A stretch of 38,358 bases of DNA from Candidatus Omnitrophota bacterium (GTDB taxonomy: Bacteria; Omnitrophota; Gorgyraeia; 2-01-FULL-45-10): contig JAGVGJ010000025.1 in NCBI GenBank assembly GCA_020057115.1, positions 1 through 38,358 on the forward strand, read 5' to 3'. Positions within the stretch are counted from its first letter, which is position 1. Every line of letters starts with the position of its first letter. The notes under the pieces were generated by a model that saw only the letters and a program-made list of their open reading frames with translations, was not told where the DNA came from and did no database searches. A program made the translations under genes and the position numbers. Of the stretch, positions 17,260 to 29,200 are shown piece by piece.

Positions 17260-20200
17260 TTATGCCTTTGTGGAGATGTATTCAGAGATGCGCCTGTACC
17301 GCTCTTCCATCTCGCGCGGGTCATATCTTTCCGAGCTCGGGGCAAGGCTTATTATGAGGAATGCAGAGTCGCTTGCGGATATGTCTTTTATGTTGATCTG
17401 GGCCTGGTCTATCTGCATCGTCTTTATGACGTCTTTTATCTCTTTAACGCTGTAATTTTTGAGGTATTTGGCAAGCGACATAGTGATGATCTCAAATAGC
17501 GGGTAGTAGTGGAATGTGGGATCAAATCCTTTATCGGCTATTAATACGGTCATGATAGTCTGGCCCTGCACCATATATTTTTGAGACTCCGGAGCAAAGG
17601 CGAATATTGCATTATGGGCCTTGTCATCAGGGTCTACATTCCTTCTCTCCAGCTGTTCTGCAAGGTCTTCTCTGGAGCTGTAAGAAGGCACTATGACCAT
17701 GTTCTTGAGCAGCTTATCGAAGCCTTCCTTATCCTTTAATGCCTCCAGCTTTCTCAGGATCGGCAGAAGCTTTTTGGCTCTCGCGCCGCTCACGTCTTTA
17801 TGGAATGCCAGGACCAGCCGCTTGCCGGAGAGCTGGACAGATATCATCGCGCCGATCATGTTGCGGGTCAATTCTTTGGGGTCGCGGATGTCGCGCAGGT
17901 ATGTGTCAGCGGCGGCCTTGGTATTTTGGCTGCCGTCGATCAATTCATCCAATGCCTTCATGGCATCGTCCACCTCTCTCAGATATTTTGAATGCCTCGT
18001 CAATTCCCTCGCTATGGATATATTGTCGATCTGGCCGGTCTTCCCCAGATGCTTGTAGGTCGGGTCGCGCGAAGGCTGGTAGGCGCTCTTGGCCTTGTCA
18101 AAGGATCCTTTAAAATCTGATAGCGTGTCTGCAAAGGCCGGGTCGATGCTTCTCATGTTGATCAATATTCCAAGCCCTCTTATCGCAGAGTCGAGCCAGA
18201 GTTTGTTGGAGGAGCCGGCAAAATTCGTCATATTCCTTTTAATGTTCGCCAGGTCCGTATGGCCGGATGAAAGCATGACCGCTTTTGTTGCGGCATCCAT
18301 ATTTTCTTCTGCGGTAGCGGCATCTTCTTCCTTCTGCACGGTTTCGAAGGCCTTTCGCTCTGTCTCGCCGATCAGGGCTTCGAGGTCTTTGTCTTGCGTC
18401 TCCACGAGGTCCATGGATCTGGAATCGCTGTTTTTGCCGCCGGCTTTATCTTGAAGATCCAGAGATATGGTAGTGGCGCCTATCCTCTCCCTTACGGCAT
18501 TCACCGTCCCTATGCTCATATCTATAGCCCTGGCGATCTCGCCGGACGGGATGCTCATATCCGCAGGATCCAGCCCCGCCTTCTCGCAGCCCTTTATAAA
18601 TGTTATAAATGTATTGCGAGGGAGCCTGACGATGTTCTTCTCTTGGTCGATATATTCGAATATGCGATTCTTTATCCACCATGTAGCGTATGTAATGAAT
18701 TTTGCCCCTCTTCGCGGGTCATATTTCTCAGTTGCCTTCAAAAGGCCCTCATTGCCTGCGTTTACCATCCCCATAAAGTCTACGCCCAGGCGCGAGTATT
18801 TCTTCGCTATCGAGAGCGGGGCCCTGTAATTGGCTTGGATCAATCTTTGCCGCGCGGCAATATCTCCAAGATTCATGAGCATGGTCAGCCTGAGATCCCC
18901 CAGATCGGTCAGCATCGGGTATCCCATTACCTCTTTTATATATTCACCGACGCTGTTATTGGAAACAGGCATGGTCTTCTTTATTTCGGGATCCATTGGT
19001 TTATACGTAAGAGCGTCGGGTATGCTCTCAAAGAAACTCTTTCCCGCGGCCATTACAGCTTCCGAATAGTAGCCCTTATACCCCAGGATGTCGACCAGTT
19101 TCTTTGTTAATGCCAAAGTCTTGTATTCGTCCGGGAACTCTGCAAGTATGCGCATCGCCGCGATATTCTTAAATGCCCCTGTGGCTGAGGCGTCATTCAA
19201 ATCGAGAAGTTTCATCGTATCATGGAGTATGGTCTTTGCCTGGCGCTTTGATTTATATATTCTTTCTCTAAAATATGCTATGGCCTTAGCTTCACCATCT
19301 TTATCTTCCCTCACGATCGAATCAGCCAAGGTCTTTAAATAGAGATCGAAACGGCCTGTCTTTTTGATAGTTTCCGGCTGTTTCAACTGCTCCCGCGCGG
19401 CAAAGTATCCATCCAGAGCTTTGTTATAGACCATATTATCGGGTCCGCTTTTATCCTTGATCTCTGCCCAGGCCTTTAATGCCCCTCCGAAGAAACCGCT
19501 GTCTGTAAGCTCTCTGAAACTGGCTATGAGCTGATATTGAGGTAACATCTCCTTCATGGAATCATACTTCTCCAACTCTGCATAAGATGGCTCGTCTTTT
19601 GTGAGGAACTCCTCGATGGGTTCATAGGATGCGTCTGCTTCTTCGAATATCGCGACAAAGCCATGCACGGTTTTAGGGAAATCAAGATCAGCGTATCTTA
19701 GCTGTGCCAATAGTTTCAACCCCTCTTCCGCAAGATCATGCCACTGTGGGTTGCTATTTCTGGCAAGCTCAAGCATCTTTGCTTGGCATAACAATAATTT
19801 ATCCTTAGCGGAAGTTGCAGCCCCGGATCCTTGAACCGCTATCAGCCGTTCGAATTCTGCCAGTTTCGCTTGATTCGACGACAGTTCTTTACGGATCATA
19901 TCTCCCTGCATTTTCAAAAGGCCCGAAGTCATGAGATACGTGACTAATTGCGCGGGCGTGCCGGTCCGCGCGAATTGTTTTACCTGTTCAGCGTTCATTC
20001 CTCCGCCTATGGGCTGGGTTTTTGCCAAGAGCTGTTTTTTAGTGACCTCGAGAGTGATATATGTGCCCTTATTGACAGCGCTTTCTCCTGTTTGCATGAA
20101 TTTGTTCTGCACAGGATCATATGTCCAAGTCTTGCCTTTTGTCTGGTAGACTATGCTGCCTTTTGTGAATGGAGACCATTCCGCGGTCAAGGCCCTGAAG

Positions 20201-23200
20201 CCATGCCCTCTTTTGTCGCTTGCCGTAGACTCTGAGAAGCTCTTGGCCCTTTCCCGCTCCATGTCTTCTATTCCCTTGCCCAGATCTCTTGCCACAATAC
20301 GGAGGAGCACATCGTCGGTTGTCTTCTTCGCCTCTATCTTCACTACGCCGCCATCGCCGCGCTTGATGCAGTTAGTGGCCAGCTCGTAAACGGCTCTTCC
20401 TATGTCGCCGAATACACCTCCGGGTAGAGTGCGGTCGGCAAGATATCCTTCAGCTACGGCCCTGGCTTTTTGTTCAGCCGCTACCGCCTGTATCTTATGG
20501 CCTGATTCATCGACTGCTTGCGAGATCGCCGGTAATATGTAGATCTCGCCTGAGTCCTGACCTATATTTTTGGCGGCATCCGGGATGATGTCAGCAGTTC
20601 CGGCCGGTGTCGCAAGGAAACGCCTTAAAAGATCCTGAAGCAATAGATCTTCAGCGGAACTAGCGCTTGGCGCAGGCTCATTATCCCATGCTCTTCTCAG
20701 CGTAGATATGTACCGTGCAAGTTCAGGTCTGGCAGAGACCAGGTCCTCGTATGTTCTGTTGCGCAGCGCTTCCGCCGCTATATACACATAAGGATCTATA
20801 TCGATCGTGTCAGGGTCTATCGCATACCAAGGACTGATGTTTTTCGCTCTCTCCAGCTCTTCAACGACTATAGCATCATCGCCAAGCTTTGCTTTTACGT
20901 CAGCGGTAGGCATTATATCGACAACATACCTATTTTTTATCAGGAGGAACCAATGTTCGGAAACTCCGTCCATCTTGCAGACCAGCCGGATGCTATCCTT
21001 GGTGACTATCTTTTCAAGAACCTTGCCCAGCGTTCCATTGGCGCTTATGCAGCCCAGTTTCATGCCTGTGAAAAGATTTTTAAGTATATTTACAAGTTCG
21101 GATATCTTTGCTTTAAAATCATCATGCGGAATCCCCGCCATGCGGTCGAGCTTATCTTTGACCTTATCTCTGAACATCTTTTCATGATTAGAGATGGCAT
21201 CGAGGTCGACCTTCACTTCTCTTTGAGAATACTGGAAAAGCCTGAGGGCTCTCTTGTGCCACGCGCGCATCTCATCATCCTCACGGATGAGCGCTTCAAG
21301 TTCGGACTTATCCAGGAGCTCCTCGACCTGCCATTTCTGGTATGGCGTAAGTTCGGTATAATTATTCGAGAATTTCTTTATGCCTTCAGCCCATGCTATT
21401 GTATGCGCCTGGTGGGGGCTGAAGCGCTTTCTCATATTGCGATGCGTCATCCAGTATATCTCGCGGGTCTCGTGATATATCGCTTCCTGGACCACATTAT
21501 CCGGCAAAGCCTTATTTATCGCGATGATATGATCGTCGTTTTCACTATCAATATGGAAGGCGCCCATCTTCTTTGCGCGCGGCCCGAAAGTCTTTTCAAA
21601 ATCTACGAACATCGTCTTTGCTTCTACGCCTTCAATTGAGACAAGGGTCCCTTCGTTGCGCGCCTGTCTTTCAAGGGCCCTTCTCTCGGAGCCCGTCAAT
21701 GTGAAACTTTTCTTGGGCCTCATGCCCAGCTCTTTCATGCTGCCACCCTGGTTCAGGATCAATTGAGCTACCCAGCTGGTTATACCTTTACGCTTCTCCA
21801 GGAGCGCTGTTGCAAAACCGGGACGGTCTATTATTTTATAAAGCCATTTTGAAAATAGCCCTTCGCTCTTTCCAAGGCATTTTTCGCGTTTGAACCTCTG
21901 CTCTTCGGCAAACAGGGCATCCATCATTTCCTTATGCTTCTGCTTTCCCAGGGTGTCATTGGCCGGATTTCCATATCCTATCCTCTCCGCTGGAAGCTGC
22001 TTCTCTATCTCCTTTATGTATTCATCTATCAATAATTGCCTGAAGCTGAAAGCGGATAATAGCTGCAACGCCAGGGTGCGGCCTTTTGTCGGAGGCCTGC
22101 TCAGGTATACGTTTCCGGAATCCGGGTCCATATAATAGCCGATCCCGCTTTTTTTGACGACAGGATCCTGATTGCATACGAATATGCCTCTTGCGCCTTT
22201 CACGTATTCTTCGTCACCCGCCATCTGGTAGATCAGCTTAAGCGTGGCGTCGATATGTGACATCCTTTCCAGATAGACGAGGCCGTCTTTGGAGCCTCTC
22301 TCTTTGGCGCCTTCCAAGAGCTCGATCTCCTCTTTTTTATCCAGAAATTCCTGTGACCGGAGTACCTCTTGACGGATCCCGTCTATTTTGCCGGCCAGGT
22401 GCCCGCCAAGAGTCTTGGCGCCGCTCTCTGCTACCGCAAGGTGCTGGATAACATTTCCGAAATATTCTATATAGTGCTTATCATTCCCGTCAGGCACCTT
22501 GAACGAGCGCAGTAATTCTATGGCCAGTATTATGTTTCTGACCCTATCGATCAGAACATCTCCGTTTATATCCGCTAAGCTGGTATTTGCGATCTCGGAT
22601 GCACGGTTGCCGTAATCTATTATCTCCTGCTTTGTGTTATGCAGTCCTGCCTGGATCGTTGACACGCCGCTAGACTCGGCTTCTACTTGGAGATCCTGTT
22701 TTAACCCCTTAAGATAGTCTATCGCGACGGTAAATATGGCCTGGTCCACGTATGTTTTTTGGACCTGGATCTGAGGGAGCTTCATAATGCCGATCGATTC
22801 GAGCATCTCTTGGCCTGACTTAGGCATATTGTTTTCATCATTTATTATAGCGGCGCCGAGACTTTGGTGCGTCTCGAGGGGTCTCTTATACACCGACAGA
22901 TAGTCTGATATTGAATCCGGCAGCTTAACCTCATCCAGCTTTGTGAATCTGCCGATATTCCCCACTTCGTTTATTACGAAGACAGCGCCAGGTTTCATCT
23001 CTTTGAGAAGCTTCTCTTCCAGGCGCGCCTTAACCTTAAAATTCTTCATATTGCCATAGTTTGGCCAGAATATATATATGACGTCGTATTTCGAAAAATC
23101 CTCATCAAAGAAATCCTTGTTCATAAGCTCTGTGTTCTCAAGGTCTATCTGTTTTCCGAGATGAAGACGGCATGTTTTTGATTCTTCGTAAAGGCTGGGC

Positions 23201-26200
23201 GAAAGCTCGATACCGGTGACATGTTTTGCAAATTGCGAAAATTTAAATACCGTCTCTCCATTGCCGCTGCCCAGGTCCAGGACATTCTCTTTTCCGGTCA
23301 GGAACGCCTTCGCGACATCCAGTACTATCCTTGTAGAAGAAGAAAGGAATATCCCGTCGCTCTCCGGAACATCGGCCGCATAGGTTATAGTCCCCCTGCG
23401 CTGCCCGTTGTCATAGTATTCAGCGATCGCATCCACTATGCGCCTCCGGACCAGTATATCATTTATATCCGCCGGTCCTTTGCCGTTAAGGCTCGTCCAA
23501 TAATAAAGGCTTATCCTGGGTTTCTCATCACCGAAATAAGGCGTTACTCTTTCACCGTCTATATAGACGGCTGTCGAGTAGCGGTCCTTTGAAAGCATGT
23601 AATAGAGCTGGCTTTTCCACTTGCCATCATCTTTTAATTCAGAGAATTTAGCATTCGCGGATTCCGTGCCTCCGGTTATGGCCATGTTAGTTATGCTTCC
23701 GACAAAATGTATATTTACATCTCCCTCATGCTTTGGCAGGTATTCCAGTATGTCCTTAAATGCCTCCACGATGCAGCCATTGTAGAATTCGCCTGACAGG
23801 ATGATGTCCTGCGGCACGCCGCCGGCGAATAGTTTTTCCATGATATCGTGGTCGGCCTTGCTGTCTATATTCCTCCGCAAATCCATATTGCCGGTATCTG
23901 AGTGGACCTTGACGATCCCTTGAGGCAGATACTCGACCTCATTACCGTGCATGGCTGCAGGATATGCGAGTATGATGCCTTTGTCGAAGGCGATGCCGGC
24001 ATCCTTCACCTTGGAAAGCATGGCGCCGTAGGCATTGCGGTTATGCACTTCTATGGCTATAGTCCTTGGCTTTTCCGGCTGAATTCGGTCGGGTTGGACG
24101 GGCTCGGGTCCCTTTACGCTTTGACTTATAGAATGGACGCGCGTCTTATGCCGTATTTTTTTAATGATCACATATGCGAATATTAATGCGATAGTTGCCA
24201 GCCCTGCCAATATGGGCGCATTCTGCCATTCTAGCGCGCCGAAAAATTCAGTCACTATAGGCGGCAATGCCATTAATATGAACGGATTGACGCTTAACAG
24301 ATGCGTCGGTCTATTGCGCCTGGCGGCGATAGCTTCGTCCATCTGTTTCTGCATCTTGGGATGGAATTTATATATCGTAGCTTCGCGGGGCAATTTACAT
24401 AGCTCATTAATAATAGATCCGCGCAATCTTGCATAGCTTATATGAGCCTGCATGAGAGCGGAATATATCTTTTTTAGCGAGTCTTCATCGGGCTGGTCAT
24501 CTCTCGTCTTGCGCACTATTCCGTCAGCAAGCTTGATCAACTTCCTGACAGCATCCATTATCTCAAGCTCGTGCTCTCCTCTGCGTTCCAGGATGTCGGA
24601 AAGCTTTCCTATTGATATGCGCATCTTCCAGCCCTCTTGGGTTAGCGACGAAGATGCGTCGTGCATATTTGATTTACGCATTTCCGCTGTCTTGACGGCG
24701 TCTTTAACCATGTCCGATATGTCGCCGGACAGACCCTTCGCTTCGGCCGATGACCTGACCTCTTCCAATGCTTTTATGATAGCGTCCAGTTCATTGATCT
24801 TTCGCGTCTTTCTTAGCGACTTCAGCAGCTTCTCTATCTTTGCTTTGGCCGCTTTCTCCATTTCGTGTTTTTCTAACCTGCCGGGCTTACCTTCCCTCAT
24901 ATCCAGAAGGTCTATTTCTATGCTGTTCAAGGCAGAGATGACCTCTTTAGCCGTTATTTTAAGCATCGTTCCTATCTGCTTGTGGTCAAAACCCATAAGA
25001 TAGTGGTTCACTATTCGCCAATCATAAGCCCCCAGCCTGACGGCGGGTACTGAAAGATAGAGTTGCCTGAATGCATTACGGGCGCTTGCCGCTTTCTCAT
25101 AAGCTTCTATTATGCTCGATCTTTGCGTCTCCGCTCTCTCGATGGCATCTTTCGCCATATTCACGATCTTGAGAGACAGGGCCTTCTCTTCGGCCGATCT
25201 TTCGATATCTTTTAATGCCGATATGATATGGTCTACGCGCGCGGCAACTACGGTTGCTTTGAGAGAGTCTATCAAGCGCTTTATTTTATCGCTCGCCTCT
25301 CTTTCAGCCTTGTACTTACCGACCCTGTTGAGTTTGCCCTCGGCCATATCTTTTAGTTCTTCCTGGATCCTCTTTACGGTAGCCTGGGCCCAGGCCCCGG
25401 TGAAGTTAAATATTTTTCCGATACTTACGCAACTGAATCCTTTAATGTAGAGATCGATCACCTGCCTGTCCCTTGGTTTTAATCCGGAGATGAACTCCTC
25501 TAGGCACAGCCGCATAAAGGCATTATCGAATGAATATTTTATCGACGGTATGCTGAGATGTTTCCTTGAAATAGGTTTTTCCATCACTATGTAGTCATCG
25601 GGCGCTTCCAGTATATCTCTTATTTTTTTTGGAATGCGAGGTTCCTTTGGCTGGCCTTTAGACTTAGACGCCTTTTTCGGCGTCATCCTTGTCTGCTTAT
25701 CAATTATCAGTTTACCATCGTTCCAAACCGATCTTAGCGTTCCTTTTTTGCCATTCTTCCGTTCATAATCGAAGATAAGCGCTTTTCTTCCGGATCCATC
25801 TATGCCGATCTTCAAATTTAACAGAACAAGGTCTTTCCCTGCGCCTATCCACCTATCTTTACCTGTGGTCGCTCCGTCCGGTAGCGGGAATTTTGAGCTG
25901 AAGACGCCGAACTTCATATTGACCAGGCAGCTTATGTCACCTATCTCCACTTCCGTGGCGCCGCTGTCTATGGCAGCGTAAGCGGTTTTTATCTTAGCTA
26001 TGGCCACTTCTGCGGCGGTTAAGAACTTGTCTTGTTTCCATGCAAGCCTTGATACTCCTGTTTCACCGCCTATCTTCTTATAATCGAATACCAGGACTAT
26101 TTCACCCGCTTCTCCCTTCTCTATCCTTAGATCTAAGGCGGCAAGGCCATAGCCAGTGCCAATAGCTTTGCGTTTTGTAATTCTCCCGCCATCAGGAGTT

Positions 26201-29200
26201 GGGAATATCTCTTTTAGGTCTCCGTGGTTCACGTCGGCAAGGCAACTTACATCTCCTATCAGTGCTTCGGATGCTGCGCCGCTATTGAGATTTTCGTAGG
26301 CGGCCCTTATTTTGACGATCGTATCTTTCTTGAGGATCGAACTGCCTGTTGCCATATCCGCGTCGCTTAAACCAGGCAACGGCAGATATATCCCGTCTGG
26401 TTTGTCTCGGTAAGTCTCATTGCTTTCCTCGGTGAGATTCTTTCCGTATTTTTCCGGCAAAAGCTTGCGCGCCCATTCCCTTAAGAAATATGTGCCATGG
26501 CGGTCGAAATCGGTTTCATTAAGAGCGTCTTTAGTCCCCTTAAGCGTCTGTATAATTGCCTGCTGGATCTTTTGGTTTATTATTTTTGAGGCACTCTTGT
26601 AAGTATAAACATTTTTCGTCCGTAGTATTCCTAATACCCACTCTTTGGGTATTTTTAAAGGCACTAAAACTGTAAATTCCGCGCCTTCAAAGTCAAAGAT
26701 AACCTTAGTTCCCTTGGGTATTTTAATGATGTATATAAATCCGGAATAAGCAGGGCTCCGCTGAGAAAGCTCCGCGGATTTTGCCAAAGAAAAGGTAGTA
26801 GAGATAAAAGGGTCTTTGCCGGGTATGCCACGAATAACCCCTGTCACTGAAAGATCGATCAGCCCGCCCAATCCATTTTCAGTTAGCAGGGCCTTAAAAC
26901 TTTTCTCCGTATGCGCCTTCCGAACAAGCGCTGCTTCTGGTTCAGGGTCTCCTGCGCCGCGCAAGACAAGCATGTCGTCGACAGTAATGAATATTTTCCT
27001 TCTACCCATATCTTCCAGATCTAATTTTACACCGAAGTATTCTTCGTCTTCGCTCCTTATCAATCTTGGCGTTTTGGTATCGGCTTGCGGTATTTTGTTA
27101 TCTTCACTCATGTCCGCTTCGCAGAATGTCCTGGCCGGCTCTTCTCCGAGGTTGAACGCGATTTTGGTAAGCCTGTTCTTGAGGTTCTCTGAGTGGGCTA
27201 TGGTTGCATGGTCCGCGTCAGGGATAAGTATATGTTTCGCCTCTTCGAGGATAAGACTTGCTATATCCTCGTCGGTTATGTTTTCGCAGGTGAACAATTT
27301 TTCGCCGAGCCATATCGCCCTATCGTTTGCGGAGACGCCCCTCTTTGTATGGGCAATGGGGCCATTCTCGTGGAGGGTGAAGCGGTCTTTTGCTATGAGG
27401 ATGTCAACTTCCTGTGCCGTCCTGTATAATCTGGCCCGGAACTCATTTGGGCTTGAGTTCGCGGCTATCAATAATCCGGGCTGTAGCTTGAAGGTATCGG
27501 CGGCATGCCATAAGGCTCCGCCCGGACCTCTTATGCGCTTGAGCCTCTCATGCACCGTATTCCTAATGTTCCTGATGGCAGAGAGCGTGCTTATCTTTAT
27601 AATGGCGCTCTGGAAGATGGATATCTTGCTGTCCGCAGGGCCTCGGACGATCTCCTTCTTATATATTTCAGGGGTAACCCCGTCTTTATTGACCCTGAAG
27701 ACATTACCTGCGCGTATCTCTCTCCTTAAGGCATCATTCCGCTCCATGTGAAGTACCGACCGCGCGGCCATGTCGGGTGATGCGCCTCCCGAAGACGGTA
27801 ATACCTTCTTAAGGAACCCCTTGGCTTCCACCGGGCCCATCTCTTCGACCCAACTTGAGAGGTCCTTTGTTTTTCCATCCATATCGATGAGCGGCTCTTT
27901 TATCAAGGCATCGATCTCTTCTTTCGTATAGCCCTCAGCCATTAACATCTTCCCGAAAGCGGTATTGCTATAAGACATGTCATCGAACCATATCTTTGAA
28001 GCCGAAAGTGTTTCCAAAGGTCCGTAGCCCATGCCGATTATTTTATAGTAGAATGTCGGCTCCCTGACGAGTTCGCGGTTTATATAGCGTTTTCTTACGC
28101 TGGTATCTTTGCAGTCCCGAGGTATGGCGTGGCCTATTACATTTTCCCTGAACTCCCTCTGGCCGATCACATTGCCGCGCCTTCCCCTCAGGAAGAGAGC
28201 CACGGTATTCTCCTTCTGCTCGATCGCCCTTAATTGGAAGCATACCCCGTTTATCAGCAGGAACGGCTTGCCGCCATCTATGTCTTTGTGGCTGACGCGC
28301 GCGACATACTTGCCTTTGTCGAGCCTCTTTATGCCGACCGCATTAGTATCATTGAAATAATTATCCTTATCATATTGCGCCTCCCAAAGATCTATTACGC
28401 CTTTCTTGCCCAATAACTTCTCAAGGTCATATGCTGGCACCATCTTCATCTTGTCAGGGTCTTCTCGGTATATCTTTCGCAGTCTATCCTTATCATCCTT
28501 GTTGAATAATTTTGCGCCCTCTCTTGCTACGCGAAACGCTAAGGGGTGGAGCCTTTCAAATATTTGTTTCAGCTCGACCCTGCTGCCCGAAGATATCGAT
28601 ATGCCTTCCAGGGAATATCCGGTCCTGAGTATCTGTTTCAGTATCCGGCCCATAACATACTCGCTGAATGTGCCTTCCGGCTTTATCCAGCACACTATCT
28701 CTTCATATCCTTCATAATCAGTCATCGGCTCCGCGGGAGGCACTTTTATGATGTCGACCTTTGTATTCTGCCCCACACCGGTTCCCCGCCTGTTTATGAC
28801 ATTCGCCGCGATCTTCCGGCAAGCAGTTCCGATGTAATTATTTACATGATGCCTCATCTGCTTGGATGCCTGCAGTTTGTGCAGATCGCATTGTTTTATC
28901 TCTTTCATCATCCCGCTCAAGGTCCTTATAAGTGCAAGCCTGGCTTTTATTATCGCCTTATTGTTAGCAAGGTCGCGCTCGCCTTCCTTGAACTTCCCGT
29001 CCTTGGAGTCTATCGCTATGCGGATCATCTCATCAAAAGAGGAGCGGAATTGTTTGATCAGCTCATCCCGGTATTTTCTGTATATAGGATACGCCCTCTT
29101 ATCCTCTTCCGTGGCATCGGCAGTGCCGGAGCGCATTATCGATTTAAGATGGTAGAAAGTCGTATGCATATCATCGAAGGCTTCCTTCATCGTTTCAACA

